Notes: a model not told the origin generated them from the sequence alone. A stretch of 64,000 nucleotides of DNA from Roseiarcus sp963726105 (GCA_963726105.1 CAVSBJ010000005.1:62001-126000), one strand, 5' to 3'; shown: positions 25,361 to 34,708, numbered from the stretch's first letter. Numbers and translations: made by a program.

Positions 25361-25702
25361 TTAGGCCCCGGCGGCGCTCTTCAACCGAACGCCGGCATCC
25401 GTCAGAACCGACGCCAGTTCGCCGGACTGGAACATCTCGCGGACAATATCGCATCCGCCCACGAACTCGCCCTTGACGTACAGCTGGGGGATCGTCGGCC
25501 AATTGGCGTATTCCTTCACGCCCTGACGAATATCGGCGTCCTCGAGCACGTTCACGCCGACGACCGGCGCGCCGACATAGTCCAGAATCTGGATCACCTG
25601 GCCGGAAAACCCGCATTGCGGAAACTCGGGCGTCCCTTTCATGAACAGAACAACCGGATTTTCCGAGATAAGCTTCTCGATCCGTTCAAGAGCATTCGCC
25701 AT
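25361..25702 (-). CDS. grxD: Monothiol glutaredoxin (Grx4/GrxD family)
   Basis: A 113-residue monothiol glutaredoxin with the signature active site PQCGFSGQVIQIL. Surrounding blocks are VVLFMKGTPEFP, NWPTIPQLYVKGEFVGGCDI and the glutathione-binding WPTIPQ and GGCD loops. Such proteins carry a glutathione-ligated [2Fe-2S] cluster, usually with BolA, and pass it to iron-sulfur proteins. It follows moaA (itself an Fe-S enzyme) on the same strand after 108 bp. No bolA gene is adjacent. The C-terminal tail ends KSAAGA. Confidence 0.95.
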   Translation of the reverse strand: MANALERIEKLISENPVVLFMKGTPEFPQCGFSGQVIQILDYVGAPVVGVNVLEDADIRQGVKEYANWPTIPQLYVKGEFVGGCDIVREMFQSGELASVLTDAGVRLKSAAGA

Positions 25703-25810
25703 GGCGCTGGGTCCTCACAGGAGCGGAGAGTCAAGGTCCCCGCCTTCACGCGATTGATATAGCGCGGGGAAGCGGTCCCTGCCAGCGATCGCTCAGAAAA
25801 ATAAGCGCTG

Positions 25811-26830
25811 TCAGCCGCCGGTCGCATTCATATGGCGGTGAACGGCGGGCGCGGCCGATCGGGCAATGACGAAGTCATGACCCTTGGGCTTACGCTTGAT
25901 CCCAGCACGGATCGCCTCCGTGAGCGGCCCGTCGGTCGCGGAGCGGCGAAGCGGCTCACGCAGATCGACCGCATCCTCCTGGCCGAGGCACATGTAGAGG
26001 GTGCCGGTGCAGGTGACCCGCACCCGATTGCAGCTTTCGCAGAAATTGTGGGTCAGCGGGGTGATGAACCCGAGACGTCCGCGGGTTTCCTCAACGTCAT
26101 AATAACGCGCCGGGCCGCCGGTGACGTAAGCCGAAGGAATGAGCGTCAGCGAGTCTTCGAGGCGAGCGCGCAATTCTGTCAGCGGCAGGAATTGATCCGT
26201 CCGGTCGCGCTCCATGTCGCCGAGCGGCATCACCTCGATGAAGGTCAGGTCGAACCCGCGACCATGCGCCCATTTCACCAGATCCAGGGCTTCATCTTCG
26301 TTGAAGTCCTTCAGGGCGACGGTATTGATCTTGATTTTGAGCCCGGCGGCCGATGCGGCGTCAAGGCCGGCGAGAACGACCTTCAAATCGCCCCAGCGCG
26401 TGACCTGGCGAAATTTGTCCGGATCGAGCGTATCGAGCGAGACGTTGATGCGCCTGACGCCGCAATCGGCCAATTCGGAGGCGAAGCGCGCGAGTTGCGA
26501 GGCGTTGGTCGTGACCGTCACTTCATCGAGCGTTCCCGCGCTCAGGTGCCGAGACAGGCCATGGAACAGCGACATCACATTGCGCCTGACCAGCGGCTCG
26601 CCGCCGGTAATGCGGAGTCTTCGCGCGCCGAGGCTGACGAACGTCGAGCACAACCGATCGAGCTCTTCGAGCGAGAGGATGTCCCGCTTGGGCAGGAAAT
26701 TCATGTCCTCCGACATGCAGTAAACGCAGCGATAGTCGCATCGGTCGGTGACCGAGACGCGCACATAGGCGATCGCGCGACCGAACGGGTCAACGAGCGG
26801 CGGAACGGCCGCAGGCGCGTGAATGTTCAT
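25811..26830 (-). CDS. moaA: GTP 3',8-cyclase MoaA
   Basis: Radical SAM enzyme for the first step of molybdenum cofactor synthesis, 339 residues. The N-terminal cluster motif is VTDRCDYRCVYCMSEDM (CX3CX2C) and the C-terminal cluster motif is FCESCNRVRVTCTGTLYMC. The protein ends in Gly-Gly, and both catalytic arginines are expected in the R-V-R segment. LRITGGEPLVR is the SAM-binding GGE motif. The molybdenum cofactor made by this pathway would serve the xanthine-dehydrogenase-type enzyme whose genes begin at 63282. Other moa/moe genes are not in the window. Confidence 0.97.
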   Translation of the reverse strand: MNIHAPAAVPPLVDPFGRAIAYVRVSVTDRCDYRCVYCMSEDMNFLPKRDILSLEELDRLCSTFVSLGARRLRITGGEPLVRRNVMSLFHGLSRHLSAGTLDEVTVTTNASQLARFASELADCGVRRINVSLDTLDPDKFRQVTRWGDLKVVLAGLDAASAAGLKIKINTVALKDFNEDEALDLVKWAHGRGFDLTFIEVMPLGDMERDRTDQFLPLTELRARLEDSLTLIPSAYVTGGPARYYDVEETRGRLGFITPLTHNFCESCNRVRVTCTGTLYMCLGQEDAVDLREPLRRSATDGPLTEAIRAGIKRKPKGHDFVIARSAAPAVHRHMNATGG

Positions 26831-27128
26831 CGCTCAACGATATAGGCCCGCATCCGCTTGAAAGAAAGGCGAGCGCTCCCCTCCGGGTGTAAAGTTTTCA
26901 GCACGTTATATGTGGTTGGGAACAACGCGCATGCTGGGACACGGAGCCAGCATTCAATTCCCCCCAGCAGAAGTCTCTGGCGGCCGGTCGTCGTTGTTCG
27001 GCCTGCTATAGGCGTTGGGAGAGCAAGGTCTTGATACCCCATGCCTCGTCAGCCATTCGAATCCGGGTAACGCAGCCGCCATTGCGAGCGAAGCAACGAG
27101 GTCGAGAGGCGGGACTCGGGGATGAGCG

Positions 27129-27431
27129 ATGGGCGTGTTCGCGCTACTCAACCGTTTATTTCATGGACCGGCGTGGCTGACCTTCCTGATTATGGGTCTG
27201 GCGCTGGGCGGCCTCGCGCTGTGCTCCTTCAATCTGCTGTTTCTGTTTCAGGCCAACGCCCGGTTGATCTTCGCCTATGGCGCGATGGCCGCCTTCGACG
27301 GAGGCCTTCTGCAATTTATCGAACTGACAGCCTGGGGCTATCTCGCGCTCGCCTGCTTCATCGTTGTCGAGACGTGCCGCGAGGGCCTCTTAAGCCGAAT
27401 CCGCCACCCGCGCTCTACCCCAGGTCTTTAG
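27129..27431 (+). CDS. Small membrane protein of unknown function
   Basis: A 100-residue protein with three hydrophobic stretches: WLTFLIMGLALGGLALCSFN, LFLFQANARLIFAYGAMAAF and GYLALACFIVVETCREGLL. The codon use matches its neighbours and a GAG-rich segment precedes the ATG, so it looks real. I do not recognise a characterised family. It stands alone between the moaA upstream region and the 1-kb gene-poor stretch. Confidence 0.6.
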   Translation: MGVFALLNRLFHGPAWLTFLIMGLALGGLALCSFNLLFLFQANARLIFAYGAMAAFDGGLLQFIELTAWGYLALACFIVVETCREGLLSRIRHPRSTPGL

Positions 27432-28449
27432 ACGCGGCCCCGAACGACCCCCGGGTTCGTTCCCAGAGCGCTCGCTAGTCTATAAAACGAAAAAGACAAA
27501 AATATATTCCTTATTTCCGAATTATCGATTATAATGGGCGAAATCGCCATCCCAATCGAGAGATTCATGTCCGAACCGCCGCCCAGAATAACGCGCTCAC
27601 AAGACATCGCAGGTCCGGCGTCTGTCATTCCCGCGCCAGCCGGAATCGAGGTCTCGCAAATGGGGCTGGACCGGCACAAGCCGTGGCGTCGATCGAGCCC
27701 ATGAGGCTCGAGAAAGGCATTATGGAGAAGGGTGCGAAACCAAAACGCGGTTAAACCATTGAAATGAAACGATTCCATGAAATCGGTGATTCAGCGATCG
27801 TCATGATTTCAACGGGTTACGATCTGCGCTGCGAAACGTTTCATTTCGCTTGGCGAAAGATCCGTTTCGCGGCTTTGGGCTCGTCGACGCAGGAAACGAA
27901 ATGGCCTTCGCTTGGCGTCACTCGGAATGGGGGACTTGGAAGGGGTTGGCGCAAAAGTTGCGCGAAAGAAGCAGTTAAGCCCATGAAATCATTGGCGCGC
28001 GTAAACTTGTGCGCGGGCTCGACGACCGCTGTCAGCTGCACCGACGCTCGGCCGAATAAGACGGCGCTAGGGGACGGCGACCGAGACGGCCGCTTCCGCC
28101 GAGCCGTTCCAATTCGCCCCGAACCCACCCCTTGGGAGTTCGCGCAAAGCCAGAGCGCCACGGGAACGGGCGGATCAGCGGCGGGCGGCCAGCCTCCCGT
28201 TCGCGGGACTTCGCCTGCTCATAAGGCTCCGATCGAGGCTCTCGACAAAGCTCCAAGGCGCGCCCGATGATCCGCCGGCAAGAGCCCGTCAAGGTCAATC
28301 ATGTCCAAACCCACTTGCCCCCGGTCCGGCCGCGCCCCACGCGCTTCCCTCATCGCCGATTCACCTCACACCAATCAGCGACAGAGAATCACAGCACGGC
28401 CAAACGACCGTTCTTGCGCCTGAAAGCAAGGCGCTGAGGGTGCGCGGGT
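27432..28449. other. Gene-poor 1-kb region with short dyads and repeats
   Basis: No frame here looks like a real gene; open frames on both strands lack recognisable protein sequence. The first 350 bp are A/T-rich for this genome. A cluster at 27760-27920 repeats the word GAAACG and its complement many times, includes the palindrome GAAACGTTTC (27835-27844) and the pair TGAAATC / GATTTCA, and has ATTTCGCTTGGCG partly repeated 63 bp later. TGTCATTCCCGCGCCAGCCGGAATC at 27623 resembles common intergenic repeats of related bacteria. A small RNA is possible but unsupported. Confidence 0.4.
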
Positions 28450-29769
28450 TTACGCCGCGGCGCGCAAAAGACCTTCGGCGAAGAAATCGCCCTTCGACTG
28501 GACGCCGGGCAGAACGAAGAAATACCCCCCGCCCACCGGCTTGATGTACTCCTCCAGCCGCTCGCCGTTGAGACGCGACTGCACGGTGAGAAAGCCCGCG
28601 GCGAGATCGGCCTGAAAGCAGACGAACAAGAGGCCCATGTCGAGTTGGCCAGCATCGGTCAGCCCACGCGAATAATTGTAGCTCCTGCGCAGGATGCGGT
28701 TGGGCTCGCTCTCAGGTGCGCGTGGATTGGCGAGACGGATGTGGGTGGTGAGCGGGACTCGCTCGCCCTTCGGATCGGCCGCATAATCGGGCGCGTCGTG
28801 CTCGTTCGCGTAGGTCAGCGGCGCGCCGCTCGCCTTTTCCCGGCCAATGATCTGCTGCTGCTCGATCAAGGCGGTGCGATCCCAGCGCTCAACGAACATG
28901 CGGATGATGCGGATCACCTGGTAGGTTCCCCCTGACGTCCAGGCGGGTTCGCCGGAGTTCGGCTCTGCCCAGACGACGTCGTTGATCAGCTTTTCGTCGC
29001 TGGCGTCGAGATTGGCGGTGCCGTCCTTGAACCCGAGCAGGTTGCGGACCGTCTCCTTGCCGAGTTTCTTGATCGTGTGCGGAGGCAGGAAGCCGTCGAT
29101 CTTCCAGCGCAGCGCGAGAAGATCGGGCGTGTGCCTGAGGAGGTCGCGCAGCGCGTGGATGTTGGTCTCTGCCGTATTCGAGCAGAATTGCAGGACGAGA
29201 TCGCCGTGGCAGAGATACGCCACGAGCGCGTCATTGGGAAACTGCTCCATGGAGAGCAAGCGCGCCGGCCTCAATTTCTGCAACCCGAAGCGCTCGTCGA
29301 AGATCGACGCCCCAAGCGCCACGGTCACGGTCAAATTGTCAGGGAAGACCCGCGGCCCAAGCAGCCCGGAATCCGGCGGCGGGTACCTCGGGTCCAGGGT
29401 CGCCGCCTCCCCGCCCTTCATGAGAAAGGCGATGCGGTCGGTCAGGGTCCGGAACAGCCGCTCGAGCGCGGCGCGGTCCTCCGCCAGCACGTCGAAGCTC
29501 ACGATCAGCGCAGCGGCTGGCTGCGATGTAAGCACGCCCGACTGATGAAGGCCATAGAACGGCCGAGAATCCTGAGTGCCGTCATCGCCCAGCGTCAGCG
29601 TTTCGGCCGGCGTCGCCCGAGCCTGAGAGCCGAGCCCCAAGCCGAAGGCGCCGCCCGCCAGGCTCATCAGGAGATCGCGCCTGGCCGTCTGCAGCCCGCC
29701 TCGACTCGCGTTGGCTTCTGATGAAGCCGACGAGAACGGACAACCTTCCCGATCCTGAAACGACCTCAT
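28450..29769 (-). CDS. efeB: EfeB, Tat-exported Dyp-type heme peroxidase
   Basis: Periplasmic dye-decolorising peroxidase of the EfeUOB iron system, 439 residues from the ATG at 29769. A twin-arginine signal (TARRDLLMSLAGGAFGLGLG then ARA) directs folded export. The Dyp motif is NLLGFKDGTANLDASDEK with the distal Asp of GXXDG, and the proximal heme His is probably in LTTHIRLANPR. The late basic residue region is RRSYNYSRGLTDAGQLD. It is the last gene of efeU-efeO-efeB, 19 bp after efeO. It is thought to aid ferrous iron oxidation or heme iron release. Confidence 0.95.
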   Translation of the reverse strand: MRSFQDREGCPFSSASSEANASRGGLQTARRDLLMSLAGGAFGLGLGSQARATPAETLTLGDDGTQDSRPFYGLHQSGVLTSQPAAALIVSFDVLAEDRAALERLFRTLTDRIAFLMKGGEAATLDPRYPPPDSGLLGPRVFPDNLTVTVALGASIFDERFGLQKLRPARLLSMEQFPNDALVAYLCHGDLVLQFCSNTAETNIHALRDLLRHTPDLLALRWKIDGFLPPHTIKKLGKETVRNLLGFKDGTANLDASDEKLINDVVWAEPNSGEPAWTSGGTYQVIRIIRMFVERWDRTALIEQQQIIGREKASGAPLTYANEHDAPDYAADPKGERVPLTTHIRLANPRAPESEPNRILRRSYNYSRGLTDAGQLDMGLLFVCFQADLAAGFLTVQSRLNGERLEEYIKPVGGGYFFVLPGVQSKGDFFAEGLLRAAA

Positions 29770-29788
29770 GCGATTCGCTCGCCTCCGA

Positions 29789-30949
29789 TCATTCGACGCC
29801 AAGCGCGCCCTTGAGCGCGGAGAGATCCTCGGCAAGCGTCGTGACAGGCGCTTTGAGCGCGGTGCGGTCGTGGTCCGAGAGCATCTCATAACTCTCGAAG
29901 CCGCCGTCCTTCGTCCTGTACTTGGCGAGCAAGGCGTCGACCCTGGTAAAATTGTCGCGCAGACGGGCGCTGAGCTTGGGATCCTGCTTCACGATCAGCG
30001 GATTGAGAAGCGCGACGATCTTCTGCGCGCCATCGACATTCGCCTGGAAATCCCAGAGATCGGTGCGGCTGTAGCGATCCTCTTCGCCGGCGATCTTCTT
30101 CGACGCCACCTCTTCGATCAGATCGGCCGCTCCACCGACAAGGTCCTTCGGGGCGATGGTGAGAGCGTCGATACGCTTCTGCAGGTCGAGCGCGTCGGCC
30201 ATCAGCTTGTCCGCAATCGGCGTCAGGCCGGCGGTCGATTTATCGGTGAACAGGCCTTTCTCGAGCCGATGGAAGCCGACGAACTTCGGATCGTCCGCCT
30301 TCTTCTCGAAATCGTCTTCGCGCGAATCCATCGAGCCGTCGAGATCGTTGAACAATTCGGCGATCGGCTCGATTCGCTCATAGTGCTGATGGGCCGGCGC
30401 GTAGACCTGCTGGGCTTCCTCCAACTTGCCGGCCTTGACGGCGTCGGTCAGCTTTTTTGTCTCCGCGACGAGCGTGTCGACCTCGCTCTTGACGTAGACT
30501 TTGTATTCCGAGATCGGGCCGACCAGGTCCATCGGCGATGGTTTCGCCGGCGCTTCGTTGGTGGCCGCGACCTTCAGAATTCCCTGTGGATTGCTTCTAA
30601 GTCCACACGTCATCGCATAGTCGCCGGCGTCGAGGGTCGTGGTCAGGGTCTGCGCGAATCCCGGCAGGATGTTTTCGCGCTCGTCGACGACCATGACGTC
30701 CCTGAGGATCTCCCATTCGACCGCCCGCCTGCTTTCATTCTTGATGTTGAACGTGGTCTTGCCGGCTTTGGCGTCGACCTTCGCGGGATCACATCCGGAA
30801 TCGGTCAAGGTGATTGTGATCGCGCCGGGCGCGACGGGGGCGGCGTTCGCCTGCCCGAACGCTTGACCGCCGATGGTCGCCGGAAAGGAAAGCAACGCGG
30901 CCCCGCCAAAGAGGGCGAGCCTCAATCGGGTTGTGCGCGAGTCCGGCAT
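29789..30949 (-). CDS. efeO: EfeO, periplasmic cupredoxin-M75 iron-binding protein
   Basis: A 386-residue periplasmic component with a signal peptide (LALFGGAALLSFPATIGGQA). Residues about 40-125 form a cupredoxin-like domain ending in GDYAMTCGLRSNPQG. The remainder is an imelysin (M75) domain with the HYERIEPIAELFNDLDGS segment carrying the HXXE metal motif (H, Y, E, R). EfeO is believed to bind and deliver iron to the EfeU permease. It lies between efeU (39 bp upstream) and efeB. Confidence 0.95.
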   Translation of the reverse strand: MPDSRTTRLRLALFGGAALLSFPATIGGQAFGQANAAPVAPGAITITLTDSGCDPAKVDAKAGKTTFNIKNESRRAVEWEILRDVMVVDERENILPGFAQTLTTTLDAGDYAMTCGLRSNPQGILKVAATNEAPAKPSPMDLVGPISEYKVYVKSEVDTLVAETKKLTDAVKAGKLEEAQQVYAPAHQHYERIEPIAELFNDLDGSMDSREDDFEKKADDPKFVGFHRLEKGLFTDKSTAGLTPIADKLMADALDLQKRIDALTIAPKDLVGGAADLIEEVASKKIAGEEDRYSRTDLWDFQANVDGAQKIVALLNPLIVKQDPKLSARLRDNFTRVDALLAKYRTKDGGFESYEMLSDHDRTALKAPVTTLAEDLSALKGALGVE

Positions 30950-30988
30950 GTGAGGCTTCCTTTATCGGGCCTAGCAGTTGCGAGTGCG

Positions 30989-31834
30989 TCAGGTCTTGGA
31001 GAGCTGTTGAGCCGCGGACGCGACGGGCGCCGGGCGCGGCGGTAAGAAAAAGAGGGTCAAAGCGGGAATCAGGAACGCAAAATAGACGATCAGTTCGCCG
31101 ACGGTCGGCGCGTCTTGATAGCCAACGACGCCGGAGAGCAGGGTGCCGATTAAGCCGTCTTGCGGCATGAATGCGCTGATATCGAAGGCCGTGCCCTGCA
31201 AGCCGTTCCAGAGTCCGGCCTCGTGAAACGCGCGGAGGGCGCCAGCGAGCAGACCGGCTGCCACGAAAATGATGAAGACGCCGGTCCAGCGGAAGAAGTG
31301 GCGGAGATTGAGCCTCACGCCGAAATAGTAGATCGCGAAACCCACGCCGATCGCCGAGGCGAGGCCAAGCGCGGTGCCGATCGGCACGGCCCAGCCGTCG
31401 CTTTGCTGGATGATCGCGAGAAGGAAGAATAGGGATTCGAGTCCTTCGCGGCCGACGGCGAAGAAGACCATGCCGATCAGCGCAAGACCTTGGCGGTCGC
31501 CCGGGCGCAAGGCGTTGTCGATCGAGTCGTGCAGCTGGACCTTGATCGACCTGGCCGCTTTCTTCATCCAGAAGACCATGGAGGTCAGGATCGCAGTCGC
31601 TAGAAGCGCGACGAGGCCCTCGAAGAGCTCCTGCTGGCGCTGGGGGAATTCCCGATTGGCGCCGACGAGAGCCAAACCGATGGCGACGCAGACGAGACAC
31701 GCGGCGCCGACTCCGACCCACACCATCGGCAGCCATTTCGTGCGCCCGGATTGCCTAATATAGCTCGCCACAATGCCGACGATCAGCGCGGCTTCGATAC
31801 CCTCGCGCAGCATGATCAAATAGGCGGCGAACAT
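30989..31834 (-). CDS. efeU: EfeU, Ftr1-type iron permease
   Basis: Seven-helix iron permease of 281 residues. Both Ftr1 REXXE motifs are present: REGIEAALIVG near residue 11 and REGLESLFFLLA in the middle, which together line the iron path. EfeU takes up ferrous/ferric iron with EfeO and EfeB at low pH or under oxygen. It heads the operon, and two Irr-type iron control elements lie 122-172 bp upstream of its start, pointing to iron control. The protein starts MFAAYLIMLREGIEAA, typical of the family. Confidence 0.95.
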   Translation of the reverse strand: MFAAYLIMLREGIEAALIVGIVASYIRQSGRTKWLPMVWVGVGAACLVCVAIGLALVGANREFPQRQQELFEGLVALLATAILTSMVFWMKKAARSIKVQLHDSIDNALRPGDRQGLALIGMVFFAVGREGLESLFFLLAIIQQSDGWAVPIGTALGLASAIGVGFAIYYFGVRLNLRHFFRWTGVFIIFVAAGLLAGALRAFHEAGLWNGLQGTAFDISAFMPQDGLIGTLLSGVVGYQDAPTVGELIVYFAFLIPALTLFFLPPRPAPVASAAQQLSKT

Positions 31835-31955
31835 TTGGAACGCTTATCCGTCGAAGAGGCGGGTTCAAGGCCCGTCACCACAGGTGTCTACATCAGGCCT
31901 ATCGCGTAACCATGGCGTTTAGTGAAGTCAACGAAAGACGCGTCATCGCCTCAAC

Positions 31956-31972
31956 TTTAGAAAAGTTCCAAA
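31956..31972 (-). promoter_or_regulatory. Iron control element (Irr box) 1 upstream of efeU
   Basis: TTTAGAA-AAG-TTCCAAA matches the rhizobial ICE consensus TTTAGAA-N3-TTCTAAA at 13 of 14 fixed positions. It lies 122 bp before the efeU start. Irr binds such sites under low iron and can repress or activate depending on position. Confidence 0.65.
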
Positions 31973-31989
31973 AGCTTGGGGTTGGCAAG

Positions 31990-32006
31990 TTTAAAATCAT
32001 TCTAAA
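31990..32006 (-). promoter_or_regulatory. Iron control element (Irr box) 2 upstream of efeU
   Basis: TTTAAAA-TCA-TTCTAAA matches the ICE consensus at 13 of 14 fixed positions. It is 34 bp (about three helical turns) from box 1, on the same DNA face. The nearest gene on the other side ends here (32102), so efeU is the only likely target. Confidence 0.65.
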
Positions 32007-32101
32007 TTGCTCGCTATAGAAACAATCCTCAAGCTTGACGCTGAGCATAGCCGCCTCCGAAGGACGCGTTCACACACGTTCGGAGCCTTCTGCCGCAACC
32101 A

Positions 32102-33118
32102 TCAGACGGTCAAGGCCGCCGCGATGTCAGCGCGATTCCGCGCTTGCGGCATCAAGTGGAGATCCAACGGGCCGCCGCGCTCGAGAAAATTGTAGATCTG
32201 CTGCCCGCGCCGCCGCCAGGAATGATGTTCGCGCACCAAGGTCGCGGCGGCGTCAACGGCGCGTTGATTGTCCGGGTTTTGTCGATCTCGATCAAGACGA
32301 TCAGCAAGATCCGAACCGTCAAGCGAAACTTCACATAAGGCGTCGGTCGGCAGAAGCGCGTGGTACTCGCCGCTCGTGGGCATGGCGCCGAGCAGACGCG
32401 CTCCCGCCGCCAGTCCCTCGAAATACCGCGGCGAGAGCGGGCTGTACGCAGTCTTCGTCTTCGGATCGACGACCTCGCGCGGCGAAGCGACGAAATACTG
32501 GGCGCTGGACGCAGCCCGCCCCAGCTCCTCTCCGAACAGGAACCGGTCGGAATAAAAATACTTGAGACCACGCGCTTCGCAATACTTGAGAAGCGCCTGA
32601 TGCAAAGGGTCGTGACGGCGGCCCATATAGAAAGCGAAGTTTGGTTTTCCCTCCTTGCGCGGGTAGAAAATATCCGTGTTGCCCGCATGTGGCAGCCAGA
32701 CGAATTTCGCCAGCGAGAAACGCAGCTTAAGTTCCCTCGTGGCTTCCAGATAAGCGATGAAGCAGGGATCAAGCCGCTCGATCGTCGCCGCCATCCCGAT
32801 CTTGCTTACCACCGGCTTCCAGGCGTCGATAACGAAGTTCGCACGCCGAGCGCCCAGCCTATTCAGCGACGCCAAATGGATCTCGGTGGCTGGACGTGCG
32901 CTCAATTGCAACCAAAAGAGCGTGTCGCAGGCTTTAATCTGGGATCGAACGGATTTCCACCCGATGCGGCTCGCCCAAGCGACTGGCGGAGGTTCCACGA
33001 TCCGCACGTTGTTTCGGTAGCCGGCGATCGCTGAAAACAAAGGCGGTACGTAGGCCTGCCAATAGGGCTGCCGATTCACCAACATGTTAGAAAGAAGACC
33101 CAATTCCACTCTCGTCAA
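32102..33118 (-). CDS. Glycosyltransferase family 1-like protein
   Basis: A 338-residue protein. The C-terminal half resembles the group-1 glycosyltransferase module of CgeB-like proteins: a strand FAFYMGRRHDPLHQALLKYC, then the sugar-nucleotide motif LSPRYFEGLAAGARLLG and a following LDGSDLADRLDRD helix. The N-terminal half (RIGWKSVRSQIKACDTLFWL, FVIDAWKPVVSKI) would form the acceptor domain. The start is uncertain: TTG at 33118 or the ATG at 33085 (MLVNRQPYWQ). No partner sugar genes are adjacent, so the glycan is unknown. It ends about 270 bp from efeU. Confidence 0.7.
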   Translation of the reverse strand: MTRVELGLLSNMLVNRQPYWQAYVPPLFSAIAGYRNNVRIVEPPPVAWASRIGWKSVRSQIKACDTLFWLQLSARPATEIHLASLNRLGARRANFVIDAWKPVVSKIGMAATIERLDPCFIAYLEATRELKLRFSLAKFVWLPHAGNTDIFYPRKEGKPNFAFYMGRRHDPLHQALLKYCEARGLKYFYSDRFLFGEELGRAASSAQYFVASPREVVDPKTKTAYSPLSPRYFEGLAAGARLLGAMPTSGEYHALLPTDALCEVSLDGSDLADRLDRDRQNPDNQRAVDAAATLVREHHSWRRRGQQIYNFLERGGPLDLHLMPQARNRADIAAALTV

Positions 33119-33397
33119 ACTCGCGTCTATTCAGCACGCCCGCACGCCTAGCAACGCCGGCGCAGGATCGAGTCGGTCAGCATTTGCAGGAGAACCCCAG
33201 ATTGCTTTCTCCCCCGACGAAAGCCTCTGGGATAAGGGGTCGACGCAGGCTATGGGCATTCGCGCGTTGATTTAGGCGCCGCAATAGCCGAGCGCGACGG
33301 TGTGCCGCAAGCCCACAGCTTTGTGGAGCGCCGCGCGAGGGAATGCGGCTCGCAAAGGCCGGCGCTCTTTCTCCGATAAAGCGGCGCGGTTTGCGCC

Positions 33398-34378
33398 TTA
33401 CGGCACGAGCACCGCCGCGCCTTCGAGACGCCCCGTGCGCAAGTCGTCGAGCGCCTCGTTGGCCTTATCGAGTGGATAGGGCGTGGTCGTCGTTCGCACC
33501 TTCGCCTCGAGCGCGACGCCCAAAAATTCGTGGCCGTCTGCGCGGGTCAGGTTGGCGACCGAGGCGACGCTCCGCTCCTCCCACAATAGCCCGTAAGGAA
33601 ACGCCGGGATGTCGCTCATGTGGATGCCGCCGCAGATGACTCGGCCGCCCTTGCGTAACGCGGCAAGCGCGGCAGGGACAAGTTCGCCCGCAGGAGCGAA
33701 TACGATCGCGGCGTCGAGCGGTTCAGGCGGCGGGCCATCCGAGCCGCCAGCCCAGTCGACGCCGACCAAGCGCGCGAACGTCTGTCCGGCATGATCGCCG
33801 GGCCGGGTAAAGGCGAACACGCGCCGACCCTGCCAGCGACAGACCTGTGCGATGATGTGTCCGGCGGCGCCGAAGCCATAAACGCCGATTGTCCGTCCGT
33901 TTCCGGCGAGCTTGAGTGAACGCCAGCCGATCAGGCCGGCGCAGAGCAGCGGCGCCGTCTCGACCGGGTCAATGTCCTCGGAAAGCGGAAAGACGAAATC
34001 CGCTTCGGCGATGGTATGGGTCGCGTAGCCGCCGTCGCGCGAGTAGCCGGTGAACAGCGCGGCGTCGCACAGGTTTTCGCGGTCGCTCCGGCAATAGGGG
34101 CAAGTCCCGTCGGCGTGGCCGAGCCAGGCGACGCCGACGCGCGCGCCAAGCTTGAGGCCGACCCCTGTGCCGACCGCGTCCACGCGGCCGACAATCTCAT
34201 GGCCCGGCACGATGGGCAGCTTGGGGTTCGCCAGTTCGCCGTCGACGACGTGGAGGTCGGTGCGGCAGACACCGCAAGCCTCGACCCGCACGCGAACTTG
34301 GCCTGGTCCGGGGGATGGGTCAGCCCGCTGCTCCATCACGAGCGGTTCGCGCGCTCGATGCAGGACCATGGCGCGCAT
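33398..34378 (-). CDS. Zinc-dependent alcohol dehydrogenase
   Basis: Medium-chain dehydrogenase/reductase of 326 residues. The catalytic zinc ligands are in EACGVCRTDLHVVDG and VPGHEIVGRVDAVG. The structural zinc site has four cysteines in GTCPYCRSDRENLCDAALF. The Rossmann segment IGVYGFGAAGHIIAQVCRWQ binds NAD(P). This resembles the class of bacterial zinc ADHs often annotated adhA/adhP-like. Substrate is unknown; ethanol or other short primary alcohols are the usual guess. The LapA-like gene ends about 15 bp from the start side, so the minus-strand genes 35278-33398 may be read together. Confidence 0.9.
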   Translation of the reverse strand: MRAMVLHRAREPLVMEQRADPSPGPGQVRVRVEACGVCRTDLHVVDGELANPKLPIVPGHEIVGRVDAVGTGVGLKLGARVGVAWLGHADGTCPYCRSDRENLCDAALFTGYSRDGGYATHTIAEADFVFPLSEDIDPVETAPLLCAGLIGWRSLKLAGNGRTIGVYGFGAAGHIIAQVCRWQGRRVFAFTRPGDHAGQTFARLVGVDWAGGSDGPPPEPLDAAIVFAPAGELVPAALAALRKGGRVICGGIHMSDIPAFPYGLLWEERSVASVANLTRADGHEFLGVALEAKVRTTTTPYPLDKANEALDDLRTGRLEGAAVLVP

Positions 34379-34393
34379 CGAAGCGGCGCTCCT

Positions 34394-34612
34394 TCAGGTG
34401 CGGCGCGAGCCGGCGACCGATCGACGCAGCAACGCATAGAGGCTTCCGCCGCTCAGCGCCCCAAGCACATAGACGACGAAAACGAGCACGGCGAGTGGCA
34501 GCGTCGCGCTAAGCGCGAGGAAGGAAACGTCGACGCTCGCGGTGTTCTGAAACACGAAGATGATCAGCGCCGCGACAAACACGACCACGATCGCCAGATA
34601 AAACCAGCGCAC
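34394..34612 (-). CDS. Small LapA-domain (DUF1049-like) membrane protein
   Basis: A 72-residue protein with two hydrophobic helices, FYLAIVVVFVAALIIFVFQN and ATLPLAVLVFVVYVLGALSG, separated by TASVDVSFLALS. This two-helix layout with the FQN...V.FL spacer matches the LapA/DUF1049 family of small membrane proteins. The GTG start at 34612 has a good AAGGAG site 8 bp upstream. It is between the ADH and HdeD-like genes. Confidence 0.72.
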   Translation of the reverse strand: MRWFYLAIVVVFVAALIIFVFQNTASVDVSFLALSATLPLAVLVFVVYVLGALSGGSLYALLRRSVAGSRRT

Positions 34613-34708
34613 GCGAGGATCTCCTTGTCACGAAGCGCGGCCAGCCGCGCAACGCCGCTTCGGTTCAAATTGGGCGCGAGCTCACTGTTGAGGCCACCAT
34701 CTCGTCCC

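Noticed and set aside
27764..28270. 168-codon open frame in the gene-poor region
   Set aside because: Composition is not protein-like, it lacks a ribosome-binding site and contains the repeated GAAACG words.
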